Positions 17,670-25,616 of a DNA stretch of 64,000 nucleotides are shown here, piece by piece (the first letter of the stretch is position 1; each line of letters opens with the position of its first letter). A model generated the notes under the pieces. It was given only the letters and a program-made list of their open reading frames with translations, was not told the DNA's origin and ran no database searches. The stretch covers positions 17,144 to 81,143 of the forward strand of contig JAPLSN010000015.1 of assembly GCA_026398615.1 (NCBI GenBank), read 5' to 3'. The DNA is from Spirochaetota bacterium. GTDB lineage: Bacteria > Spirochaetota > Spirochaetia > Treponematales > UBA12059. The translations under genes were made by a program, and so were the position numbers.

Positions 17670-18464
17670 CTAGAGAAAGAGGAGCCCGAGTATTCCGGCT
17701 GGTACGAGGTAGGCCGCAAACCAGGCGAGCTTCCCCATTCTAAGCAATGGGAGCAACGCGGACAGGACGATTACGCCGACGGCGAACGCGACCGCGGCAG
17801 CCACCGACAGCTCAAGCGGACCCACCGAACCTGCAAGCGTTCCCGCGTCCTTCAGATCGAGGACCAGGGCGCCCAGTACGGCGGGAATGGCCAGGAGGAA
17901 GGCGAATTCTCCCGCATTCCCGCGGTTCATGCCGGCGGCGAGTCCCCCGGCGATCGTGATTCCGGAACGGCTGATGCCGGGAAGCACGCCGATTCCCTGC
18001 GCGATCCCGACGAGGAGGCCCTCCCGGAGCCCGATGGCCTCGTAGCCCTTTTCACCTTTCATAAACAACGTCGCGACAAGGATGGCCGCGGTGGCGATGA
18101 AACACGCTGACACCGCTTTCGGACCGAACCCTGGCATGAATCGGGAGATGCCGAAGCCGATGATGGCGGTCGCGAAGGTAGCCGCGATGGCTGGCGGCAC
18201 GATGGCCAGGTTTTCAGCATCCTTCGGGGAATTTCTACGGAGAACCCATCGGGCTATGGCCGCAAGGACACCGCCGATGCGGGCACGGAACACGACGACC
18301 ACGGAGAGGAGCGTGGCGAGGTGGAGGGTCACGTCGAAGAGCATCGGCACCCCGGAAAGGCCGAAGAGCCGCTTGAATATGAGGAGATGCCCGCTCGAGG
18401 AGACGGGCAGGAATTCCGCTGCCCCCTGGAATGCGCCAAGGAGGATGGCTTGCAGGATGGTCAT
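17670..18464 (-). CDS. uppP: Undecaprenyl-diphosphatase UppP/BacA
   Basis: Integral membrane enzyme that dephosphorylates undecaprenyl diphosphate to recycle the lipid carrier of peptidoglycan synthesis. The 264-residue protein has about eight helices, the (E)FLPVSSSGHL motif near residue 17 and the second conserved motif LPGISRSG. Start ATG at 18464 follows a GGAG site. It lies 49 bases after the frameshifted GH13-like gene and could share its transcript. Confidence 0.96.
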   Translation of the reverse strand: MTILQAILLGAFQGAAEFLPVSSSGHLLIFKRLFGLSGVPMLFDVTLHLATLLSVVVVFRARIGGVLAAIARWVLRRNSPKDAENLAIVPPAIAATFATAIIGFGISRFMPGFGPKAVSACFIATAAILVATLFMKGEKGYEAIGLREGLLVGIAQGIGVLPGISRSGITIAGGLAAGMNRGNAGEFAFLLAIPAVLGALVLDLKDAGTLAGSVGPLELSVAAAVAFAVGVIVLSALLPLLRMGKLAWFAAYLVPAGILGLLFL

Positions 18465-18513
18465 GTCGATGCTCCGTTTCGCTCCGGGCGAGCGCCGGGG
18501 ATATCCATCGTCA

Positions 18514-20536
18514 TCAGAAGAATTCCGGGTTCAGGTCGAAAACCCGGAAACCGAGGAAGGGCAGGTGTTCGACGACGATGTCGCCGTGGATCGAATACGG
18601 CTCCCCCGCGGGGTCGCTGAAATCGTACATCCGTCCCTGGAGTTCGGCTCCGGACTCGATCTGCGAAGTTGGAATCAGGAAGCGGCCGAGATCGTTTCCG
18701 TCGGCGGTTTCCAGCGAGGCAGCGCAGGCCACGACGCGGGACGGATCGGATCCGCGGATGATCCACCAAGCGAGTTCCGCGCCCGTCTGCCGTTCGACGA
18801 TCTTCGCGGAGTCCAGGAACGGCCTGATGCGCGCATAGACGCGTTCGATGCAGGCGTATCGGGCCGCTGCGGCCGTGTCGTCGACCCAGATCAGGTTCTC
18901 AGGCGATATGTTCGCCTCGTACAGGCCGTAGGACAGGTCCTGGTAGCCCATGGTCTCGTACAGCGGCCGCCTGCCCGCCCCGACCGAAAGGAAGCGCGCG
19001 ACGAAGTGCCTGAGCCCGACGCGTTCGTAGCCCATGACGCGGACGAGCGGCGAACCCCACAGCCGGGGGTCTCCCGTGTCATGGGTGTCCACCGCGAAGC
19101 AGACGGACGCCCTTCTCCCGCCCTTCCGTGACGCCTCGGCATTGGCTGACACCAGGCGGTCGTGGAGCGCGAAGGCGTCGTCGAGGTGTGGGCGGTCGAT
19201 TCGCCTGAGCATGTCGTCGCCGAGTACGAGATCGAACCCGATTCCGGAATAATCCTCGAACTCCGTGCCTATCCGCTCGGCGAAGGCGCCGATGGCGTCG
19301 TGGCCGTCCGTCCGTGCCGCGTCGATCGCCCGGGCGAGAATGAGCGGGGTCGGACGGTCGGTGGCAGGCAGGGTACCAGCCGAGTCGAGCGTCGAGTCGA
19401 AGACATGATCGACCGAGTCGAAACGGACGAAATCGAAACCCAGGAGATCGCGCGAGTTCGGGAAGCTTGCCCGGATCGGGGGCCTTGTTGGGCGGGATGT
19501 TGTCGTAAAAGGCGTAGGGAGTCACGACCCCGTAGGAATGGGACGACACGTCGTCGCCGCGTTCGTTGCGGTAGAGGAAAACGGGATAGTTCCCTTCGCG
19601 ATCGTAGCGGGCGAATTCCGGCAATCCGATCCCGTCCCAAGCCTGGGTAGGGACGGGCCAGAGTCCTTCGGCGATGAGATCCCGGATGGCTTCATAGTAG
19701 GCGCGCGTGGCAAGCGATCGTTCCTTGAGTTCCTGTCCGATCGGTTTGCCGGAGGCGTTCGTCGCTTCGACGGGTCCGGCCGCTTCGCGTGAAAACCGTT
19801 CGAACCCGGTTTTTCCCTTGACCCTGGCTATAACCCCGGCTGCTTCGCGGGCCGTCCCGATACGGGCGATCCGCTCATAGGGGTGCCCGCCCTCGAGAAC
19901 CGAGTTCCGGTCGGGAGCCAACTTGATCCATGCGAATGCCTCGGGGGAATCCAGAACCACGCGCGAGTACTGGGCGACATGGGGCGTCAAATCGTAGCCT
20001 ATGACCTTGTCGAGGAGCCGGCATGCTTCCATGAAGGCACGGAGTTGCGCGAGCGGGCCGATCCCCGCGGAGGCAAGCTCGATATTCACGAGTTCCTCGG
20101 CGATCTCGTAGGGATCCTCGATGGCATAGAGGACTTCGAATTGGTACGGATGGAACGGAGCCAGGTGGACGGCCGAGGCGGTGATGCCGGGCAGCAGTTT
20201 CGATGCCGCGATGAAATCTCCCGGGCGTCCGTCGATTCCCGTCGCGCGGACGTTCACGAAGCAGAAATCGGCGCGCAGCATCCACGAAGAACCGGTTTCG
20301 AGTTCGCACCTGCTTTCGCGCGAACGGCGATCTGCCAGGATCGAGAAGAATGCCGCAGCGGACGGATCGCTCATCCTGAGGAGCGAGCTTTGTGTCCGTT
20401 CGACGGGAAGCCCGGCTTCGACTTCCTCGACGAGCCCGGCAGCCCTTTTCCTTTCCTCGTCCGAAGGCGAAAGGACGAATTCCAGGTCCTTCCAGACGCT
20501 GGCCCCGTTCTTCGCGTGGAATCCGCCCGATCTCAC
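18514..20536 (-). pseudogene. GH13-like glycosidase, frameshifted
   Basis: Two adjacent frames together encode one protein of about 674 residues. The first frame (20536 to about 19450) ends in-phase with NIPPNKAPDPGKLPEL; the second continues as DLLGFDFVRFDSVDHV. Restoring one C in a GCGCG tract (about 19448-19455) rejoins them as ARDLLGF. The fold resembles the alpha-amylase superfamily: the region II-like VRFDSVDHV, the region IV-like AVDTHD and a C-terminal all-beta domain. The region III glutamate is not evident. The GTG start overlaps the amidohydrolase stop by 4 nt. It may be a true pseudogene, a phase-variable gene or an assembly error. Confidence 0.75.
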
Positions 20537-21717
20537 CCCAGCTCTCCGCGCGCGACGGCGTCCGCGAGGGCTGCCGCGGCGTTGAGGTTGACGAGAGCCA
20601 GTTCCAGTATGCGCCGCTCGTCCACGTCGAAGCGAGGATTATGGTTCGGCTTGTCGATCCCGAGCGCGGGCGCCTGGGTGTTCATGTACCAGAAGCACCC
20701 TGGCACCCGCTTGAGGAAGTAGGCGAAATCTTCGCCGCCCATGCTCGGCTTCGTCATGTCGACGACACGGTCCGGCCCGAGTGTGGACGATGCGGCTGCC
20801 CTCGCAATCGCCGTGGCGCCGGGGTGGTTGACGAGCGGCGGGTAACCGCCGAGCCAATCGAACAAAAAACGCGTTCCCGTAGCGAGGGCGATCCCTTCGC
20901 CGATTTCCCGGAGGCGCCGTTCGGCCAGCTCGCGGTTCCGGTCCGACAGGGTGCGCACCGTGCCCTCGATGAAGGCCTGTTCGGGGATGATATTGTGGGC
21001 GCTGCCCGATTCCACCCTGCAGATGCTGATGACAACGGGTTCCGTCTGATTGAATTCGCGCGCGCGGAAGCTCTGGCATGCGAGAATGTATTCCGCCAGG
21101 GCCGGGATGGGATCCCGCGCGCGGTGGGGTTCCGCGCCATGACCGCCCTGGCCCGTGAACACGGCGCGGAACCTGTCCGCGGCGGCCATGAGAAAGCCCG
21201 GCATGAAACCGGCCTGCCCGGGTTCCAGCTCCTCCGACAAATCGCCCACATGCCCGCCGACGATGGCCCGCACGTCGTCGAGGCAGCCTCCTTCGATCAT
21301 GCCGACGGCCCCGAAAAATCCCTCCTCGCCGGGCTGGAATGCCAGGCGGACGCGGAAGCCCGGCTCTGTCCCCGCGAGTATCTCCGCGCAGCCGAGGAGG
21401 GCAGCCGTGTGGACATCGTGACCGCACGCGTGCATCCGACCGTGGCGTTCGCTCGCGAAGGGTAATTCCGTCTCCTCGACGATCGGGAGGCCGTCCATAT
21501 CGGCGCGTATGGCCACGAGCGGGCCGCTCGAGCCGAAGTCGGCGACGAGTCCCATGCCGCAACGGCGCGGAATGGCGCCAGCAGCCGCCAGTTTGGCTTC
21601 CACATATGCGATGGTCTCCGGGAGCTCGAGCCCGATTTCCGGTATCCTGTGCAGCGCCCGCCTGTGTTCGACGACGCGGGTTCCCATTTTTTCGAAGGCG
21701 TCCAGGGCGAAGGTCAT
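20533..21717 (-). CDS. M20-family amidohydrolase (hippurate/N-acyl amino acid hydrolase-like)
   Basis: Zinc peptidase-family enzyme of 394 residues that removes acyl groups from amino acids or related amides. Metal ligands are visible in RADMDGLP, HACGHDVHTA, FQPGEEGFFG and the late SMGGEDFAYF. The dimerisation domain is intact. The start overlaps the DUF2007 gene by 4 nt and its stop overlaps the GH13-like start as GTGA, so three genes are coupled. The substrate cannot be told; amide release from cell wall or auxin-type conjugates are both known in the family. Confidence 0.93.
   Translation of the reverse strand: MTFALDAFEKMGTRVVEHRRALHRIPEIGLELPETIAYVEAKLAAAGAIPRRCGMGLVADFGSSGPLVAIRADMDGLPIVEETELPFASERHGRMHACGHDVHTAALLGCAEILAGTEPGFRVRLAFQPGEEGFFGAVGMIEGGCLDDVRAIVGGHVGDLSEELEPGQAGFMPGFLMAAADRFRAVFTGQGGHGAEPHRARDPIPALAEYILACQSFRAREFNQTEPVVISICRVESGSAHNIIPEQAFIEGTVRTLSDRNRELAERRLREIGEGIALATGTRFLFDWLGGYPPLVNHPGATAIARAAASSTLGPDRVVDMTKPSMGGEDFAYFLKRVPGCFWYMNTQAPALGIDKPNHNPRFDVDERRILELALVNLNAAAALADAVARGELG
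21363..21373 (+). repeat. 12-bp repeat, 11-of-12 copy in amidohydrolase gene
   Basis: GGCTCTGTCCCC-type match (first base differs), encoding GTEP in a surface position of the M20 enzyme. It could be a chance match. Confidence 0.4.
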
Positions 21718-21965
21718 GGCCGGGCCTCCCTTTTGACGGTTTCGCGTCTTTCGGATCTACCCTCGAAATCGGCCACGATCAGGAATGCATCCTCGGCGTC
21801 CTCATCGCTCACGGATATCCTCGTTCCCCCGAGTTCCACGGCGAACAAGGGATTCACGTCCAGCATGTCGCCGTTGAAGACCATCGCCTCGATACCCGCG
21901 GATTCCAGGAGGCTTTTCATGACTACCGCGTCCTGGGGGAACGCGCAACGATACACGTCTTTCAT
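21714..21965 (-). CDS. DUF2007-family small protein
   Basis: An 83-residue protein with the DUF2007 pattern: MKDVYRCAFPQDAVVMKSLL at the N-terminus, then GIEAMVFNGDMLDVN and a segment ending in VSDEDAEDAFLIV. The family resembles a signal-transducing PII-like or ferredoxin-like fold and its function is unknown. The start follows GAGGAGC. The 4-nt overlap with the amidohydrolase gene suggests a linked role or at least coupled expression. Confidence 0.85.
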   Translation of the reverse strand: MKDVYRCAFPQDAVVMKSLLESAGIEAMVFNGDMLDVNPLFAVELGGTRISVSDEDAEDAFLIVADFEGRSERRETVKREARP

Positions 21966-22011
21966 CTGATGCTCCTCGGGATGATAATGGCGCGGGAAAG
22001 CCGCGCCGACG

Positions 22012-22398
22012 TCACAGCGGCGCGTCCCTGATCCCCGCGTTCGCCACCGATCCGATGTGGTCGAGGACGAGCCGGCGGAGCGTCTCGTCGAGGTACGCCG
22101 ATTCGCGTTCGAAACGGTCCTTCACGGAGCCGCCGTCGAAGGCTCCGTCGGGCACGAGTATCGGCGTGAGGTTGGACAGACAGGAATCCTCACCCTCGTC
22201 GATCTTGTTGTGCGAATAGCCCCGGTCGATGGTCCAGGTGAGCGATCTTGGCTCCCCCGGTTTGTCGTAGACGAGCTGGAATCCGACGACATCGCCCTCT
22301 TCGCGGTCGTACCAGATGTACAGGTCGAAATACTCGTCCAGGTAGAGGCGGCGAAATCCGTCCGGATTTTGGCGAACGTTCCGGAATTCTTTGATCAT
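22012..22398 (-). CDS. Hypothetical protein
   Basis: A 128-residue protein that I do not recognise. It is rich in aromatic residues near the start (RRLYLDEYFDLYIWYD) and has a central segment SLTWTIDRGYSHNKIDEGED. There is no signal peptide or membrane helix. The ATG at 22398 follows a GGAG site and lies 4 bases after the stop of the HD gene, so the two form an operon. Similar short proteins are common as uncharacterised genes; the sequence suggests a small alpha/beta cytoplasmic protein. Confidence 0.75.
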   Translation of the reverse strand: MIKEFRNVRQNPDGFRRLYLDEYFDLYIWYDREEGDVVGFQLVYDKPGEPRSLTWTIDRGYSHNKIDEGEDSCLSNLTPILVPDGAFDGGSVKDRFERESAYLDETLRRLVLDHIGSVANAGIRDAPL

Positions 22399-22402
22399 GA
22401 CT

Positions 22403-23542
22403 TCACTCCAGAAATTGCTTGAATATCTTGCGGCCGTCCGCGCAACGGTACGGGTTTTTGGCGTTGCGGAGGAACTGGCGGTAAGTGGCGCAAGCCCTGT
22501 AGTAGCCATCCGGCCCGCGGAAAGCGGAAAGTTCGTCGCAGCGGTACAGTTCCAGAAGGACAGGGAAGAGCGGATGCTCCATGAGTTCCCGGGTTCTCGC
22601 GAGCGGGAGCCTGGTGACGACGGCCGGCATCATGTGTCGAAGCACGAGGAATTCCACGTCGTCGGCGATACCCCGCGAAAAACCGAGGCGGTCGAGGAAT
22701 CTGCGCGCCTGGCCCGCCCCCAGTTCGCTGTGGCGGTCGAAGCGACGCCCTTCGTTTTCCACGGCGATCGGTTTCCCGGAATCGTGAAGGAGGAGGCCGA
22801 GCGAAAGGCGGAGATCGGGAAGCTTTCGGTAGCGGAAGGTTTCCATGGTGTGGCGCCAGACGTCGCCTTCCGGATGGAAATCCTTCGAATGGTCGACGCC
22901 CCTGAGCCCGGCGATTTCCGGCCAGTAACGATCGAGGAACCCGGTCCGGTCGAGGTAGTCGAACGCGCGTTCGGGGTCGTTCCCGGTCAGGATGAGGACG
23001 AGCAGGTCCCGCTGGTAGTCGACGGGGAGGCCTGCCGGGGCCTCCGCATCCGCTCCCGAGATCGCATAGCGGTACCTGGACAGCATGACGGCCGTGTCGA
23101 AAAGGAGATCCTCGGGAGCGCTTGTATCGGGTGTGGCCGTGGAAGCCCTCAGGTACGGATAGGATTCCTCATCCAGCTTGTATGCCCGACGCGCAGGATC
23201 GTAGAGAAGCTCGAGTTGGGGATACGAGCGTCGGGGCGTCCTGAGGCGACCGGGAGCGATGGTCTCGGCGCAGACGGCCCGGATGATGGCCGCGTCATCA
23301 CGCTCGAGTCCGGTGGGAAGGGGAGCGTCCGTGGAAAAATCGGCGTAGGAAAGGCCGGCGTATTCGATCCGGTCGAAACGGGCCGCCGCTTCGCCGAGTT
23401 CCCCGGGAAAGGCCGCGAAAAGAACCGGACAGGACCGCAAACCCCAATATCGGTCGAGTGCCGTGAACGAGGCTTCGTACAAGTCCCTTGAAGCCGGCGA
23501 TCCACCGGCAGACGCGGCATTTTCCATGATCTCAAGATACAT
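22403..23542 (-). CDS. HD-domain protein related to tRNA nucleotidyltransferase C-termini
   Basis: A 379-residue protein whose C-terminal 200 residues form an HD phosphohydrolase-like domain: HPEGDVWRHTMET, GLLLHDSGKP and RFDRHSELGAGQARRF, as in the HD region of CCA-adding or poly(A) polymerase-like enzymes. The N-terminal third lacks the nucleotidyltransferase G-S/D-x-D motif, so it is not a CCA enzyme itself. The start at 23542 is tentative; ATG at 23527 is an alternative. A terminator for the upstream lipoprotein gene lies just before it, so it begins a new unit. Confidence 0.82.
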   Translation of the reverse strand: MYLEIMENAASAGGSPASRDLYEASFTALDRYWGLRSCPVLFAAFPGELGEAAARFDRIEYAGLSYADFSTDAPLPTGLERDDAAIIRAVCAETIAPGRLRTPRRSYPQLELLYDPARRAYKLDEESYPYLRASTATPDTSAPEDLLFDTAVMLSRYRYAISGADAEAPAGLPVDYQRDLLVLILTGNDPERAFDYLDRTGFLDRYWPEIAGLRGVDHSKDFHPEGDVWRHTMETFRYRKLPDLRLSLGLLLHDSGKPIAVENEGRRFDRHSELGAGQARRFLDRLGFSRGIADDVEFLVLRHMMPAVVTRLPLARTRELMEHPLFPVLLELYRCDELSAFRGPDGYYRACATYRQFLRNAKNPYRCADGRKIFKQFLE

Positions 23543-23582
23543 CGAAGCCGCAGTCGGAGTAAACCATGAAGCGTCCGGAGAT

Positions 23583-23609
23583 GAAAACGACCCGCCGTAA
23601 TGCGGGTCG
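23583..23609 (-). terminator. Intrinsic terminator after the lipoprotein gene
   Basis: On the minus strand an 8-bp perfect stem CGACCCGC / GCGGGTCG with a 6-base loop is followed by TTTTC. It lies about 25 bases after the lipoprotein stop codon. Confidence 0.85.
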
Positions 23610-23633
23610 CCGGTTGTCAATGATGGCTGATTG

Positions 23634-24119
23634 TCACTGTTCGCCGGAAGCCGTGGTCGTCGCGTTCTGTTCGGGAGTTCCCTCCGCGAGCGGCGCGATT
23701 TCCTCCCCGGTCGGTGGAACGCCTTTCGTGACCCCTTCAGCGAGCTTGGCTTCGATTTTCGGGTATACCTTCCGCGCCAGGATGAGGTAGCGGGGAGGGA
23801 GCGAGGGTCCGAATTCATCGTACAGCGAAAACAAGGTAGTGAACTTGTCGGCTGCGAGCGCGTATTCACCCTGTTTGTAGTGTATGAAGCCTATCTCGTA
23901 GGTGCAGGCGACAACCTTGGCCGGTTCGGAGGAAAAACGCTCGAGACCGACCCTGTAGTAGCCCAAAGCGGCCTGGTAATTGTAACGGTCGGATGCTTCC
24001 TGTGCCCGCTGGACGATTTCCTCGAAGGAAAGGTTCTCGGGCACGACGACAGGCTTGGAAACGCAGGATGCGGCGAACAGAATCGCGGTCGCGATGAGGA
24101 CGAATACGGTTCTTTTCAT
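23634..24119 (-). CDS. Small TPR-like lipoprotein
   Basis: A 161-residue envelope protein. The signal peptide ends in the lipobox FAASC, so the mature N-terminal Cys is probably lipidated. The body has about two TPR-like helical hairpins (QAASDRYNYQAALGYYRVG-type pattern and FIHYKQGEYALAADKFTTL), followed by a Gly/Pro/Thr-rich tail. Such proteins often act as scaffolds in the periplasm. ATG at 24125 is an alternative start. The gene lies directly behind the Cys-rich gene at 24129 and ends at a strong terminator. Confidence 0.85.
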   Translation of the reverse strand: MKRTVFVLIATAILFAASCVSKPVVVPENLSFEEIVQRAQEASDRYNYQAALGYYRVGLERFSSEPAKVVACTYEIGFIHYKQGEYALAADKFTTLFSLYDEFGPSLPPRYLILARKVYPKIEAKLAEGVTKGVPPTGEEIAPLAEGTPEQNATTTASGEQ

Positions 24120-24128
24120 GTGCATAGC

Positions 24129-24458
24129 TCACTTGGAATAGAGTTCGTCACGATCGGGCAGGGTCGTCCGGAGGTCGCGGAGAAAATCCCCGGAATCCCC
24201 CATGTCCTCGTAATGGTCACAGGAAGCGATGCTGCGCCTGGCGACGGTAAAGTACTTGTAGATCTTTTCTTCCCCCAGTTTTTTCCGCCATTTTCCAGCA
24301 TCGCAACGAACGCGCAGGTAGTAGGAGCCCTCGCCTTCTGCCGGCGACGGGACGAGCTTGCAGTGGATACAGTTGGCGCAATGTACCGAGCCGGTCTTGC
24401 TTCCGGCTGGCGCGAGGAGATCGTCGATTTCCGTCGCCGTGTCCACGCGATATGCCAT
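24129..24458 (-). CDS. Small Cys-rich protein, possible metal site
   Basis: A 109-residue protein of unknown function. Four or five cysteines form a pattern like a zinc or iron-sulfur site: HCANCIHCKL near residue 27, VRCDAGKW near 52 and ASCDHYEDM near 80. The start at 24458 follows AGAGGTG; the frame is open upstream but carries no good start. It is transcribed towards the lipoprotein gene, 10 bases away, and the two are likely an operon. The spacing of cysteines resembles small cytoplasmic zinc proteins of spirochaetes and clostridia, but this is pattern reading only. Confidence 0.75.
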   Translation of the reverse strand: MAYRVDTATEIDDLLAPAGSKTGSVHCANCIHCKLVPSPAEGEGSYYLRVRCDAGKWRKKLGEEKIYKYFTVARRSIASCDHYEDMGDSGDFLRDLRTTLPDRDELYSK

Positions 24459-24578
24459 GCAGTCACCTCTCGTTCGCCGGCGGCAATAAAACGTCCGAAT
24501 ACCGGCAGACGTTACGGTCGATGATATAGTCACGGGTCTTTTTGCGCAAGCCTCGATAGCGATTTCCGCTTTTCCGTC

Positions 24579-24728
24579 TCAACCTGCCAGGGGCGACGCA
24601 TGCTCGGGGAAGAGCGTGGCAATCCAGGCTGGCGTATCGACGATGTCCCGGCAGCCATTCCGCCGCTGATGCAGCCCGCCATGATACCAGTCCCCGGGAT
24701 TGTTGACCAACCCGGCTTTCACCGGATT
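24579..24728 (-). pseudogene. Remnant of a REP-associated tyrosine transposase (RAYT, Y1_Tnp)
   Basis: A 49-residue open segment begins NPVKAGLVNNPGDWYHGGLH and ends PEHASPLAG before a stop. The NPVKAGLV-x-x-P-x-x-W pattern is characteristic of the C-terminal part of IS200-like RAYT transposases. A stop codon directly precedes it and the catalytic HUH domain is missing, so it cannot be active. It lies next to two copies of the 12-bp repeat and a hairpin, as REP elements do near their RAYT gene. Confidence 0.7.
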
Positions 24729-24741
24729 TCAGCCAGGAACG

Positions 24742-24803
24742 AGCTCTGCCCCCAGGCAAGGCAGGATTTTCAGCTCTGTCCCCGAGGTCGAACCCCTGCC
24801 TTG
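24742..24803 (+). repeat. REP-like element: two 12-bp repeat copies and an inverted repeat
   Basis: AGCTCTGCCCCC (24742-24753, one mismatch) and AGCTCTGTCCCC (24772-24783, exact). The second lies in the loop of a 9-bp perfect inverted repeat CAAGGCAGG (24757-24765) / CCTGCCTTG (24795-24803). This is the most element-like copy in the window and abuts the transposase remnant. Confidence 0.7.
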
Positions 24804-24837
24804 ACCCTGCCGGTCCTTCCGGTGAATATGGCTGACC

Positions 24838-25536
24838 ATGGCTGCAACCATCATCAACGCGATTGCAATAATCGTCGGGTCGCTCATCGGCCTTTTCGCC
24901 AAGAAAGCGTTTTCGGAAAAAACCGAGGAGACGGTGTTCAACGCCTGCGGTTTCGTCACCCTCGTCATCGGCATGCAGATGGCTCTCAAGAGCGGGCATA
25001 TCCTCGCCTTGGCCATCGCGGTCATCGGCGGCGGCATCATCGGGACGGCGATCGGCATCGAGAACGGCGTCCTGAAGCTCGGGGAAGCCCTCAAGCGGCG
25101 TTTCGCGGGGAAGGAAGAAGGATCGACGTTCGCATTCGGCTTCCTCAACGCTTCCGTGCTCTTCTGTTCCGGGGCGATGGCCATCGTCGGATCCTTCAAG
25201 GCCGGCACGGAGGGCGATTTTTCCATCCTTTATACCAAAAGCGTCCTCGACTTCTTCATTTCGGTGATGTTCACCGGGGCAATGGGGATCGGCGTGGCGT
25301 TTTCCGCCCTCTCCGTGCTGGTATACCAGGGTCTCCTGACGGCGGTGTCGGTTTGGATCAAGCCCTGGGTCACGGAGCTCATGCTCGCCGAGCTTACCGG
25401 CGTCGGCGGCCTTCTTCTCCTCATGATCTCCGTGAACCTTCTCAAGCTGAAAAATGTCCGGACGGGTGATTTCCTGCCGGCCATTCTCATCATGGCCGGA
25501 CTCGTCATGCTGTTCCCGAGGTTCCCCTTCCTTTGA
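24838..25536 (+). CDS. DUF554 membrane protein (YqgA/YdfK family)
   Basis: A 232-residue integral membrane protein with about seven helices. The family signature is visible: MAATIINAIAIIVGSLIGLF at the start and FLNASVLFCSGAMAIVGSF near residue 100. The biochemical function of DUF554 is unknown; some members are discussed as transporters. The start at 24838 is used because the hydrophobic N-terminus begins there; an ATG at 24829 is out of frame. It follows the REP-like element directly, so its promoter may lie within or behind that repeat. Confidence 0.88.
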   Translation: MAATIINAIAIIVGSLIGLFAKKAFSEKTEETVFNACGFVTLVIGMQMALKSGHILALAIAVIGGGIIGTAIGIENGVLKLGEALKRRFAGKEEGSTFAFGFLNASVLFCSGAMAIVGSFKAGTEGDFSILYTKSVLDFFISVMFTGAMGIGVAFSALSVLVYQGLLTAVSVWIKPWVTELMLAELTGVGGLLLLMISVNLLKLKNVRTGDFLPAILIMAGLVMLFPRFPFL

Positions 25537-25590
25537 GACAATATGGGCTTTCAGTCCCGGAATCCGCAGGCACCTCCGCCTCCGCGGCAG

Positions 25591-25596
25591 TATACT
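25591..25596 (+). promoter_or_regulatory. Possible -10 box (TATACT) of the acyltransferase operon
   Basis: TATACT lies 20 bases before the ATG at 25617, with GAGGGG as a ribosome site in between. No good -35 box is visible. Confidence 0.45.
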
Positions 25597-25616
25597 GACA
25601 GGGTGAGGGGTACCGC

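Noticed and set aside
22403..23542. HD-domain protein as a CCA-adding enzyme
   Set aside because: The nucleotidyltransferase active-site motif is missing from the N-terminal part; only the HD-like region matches.
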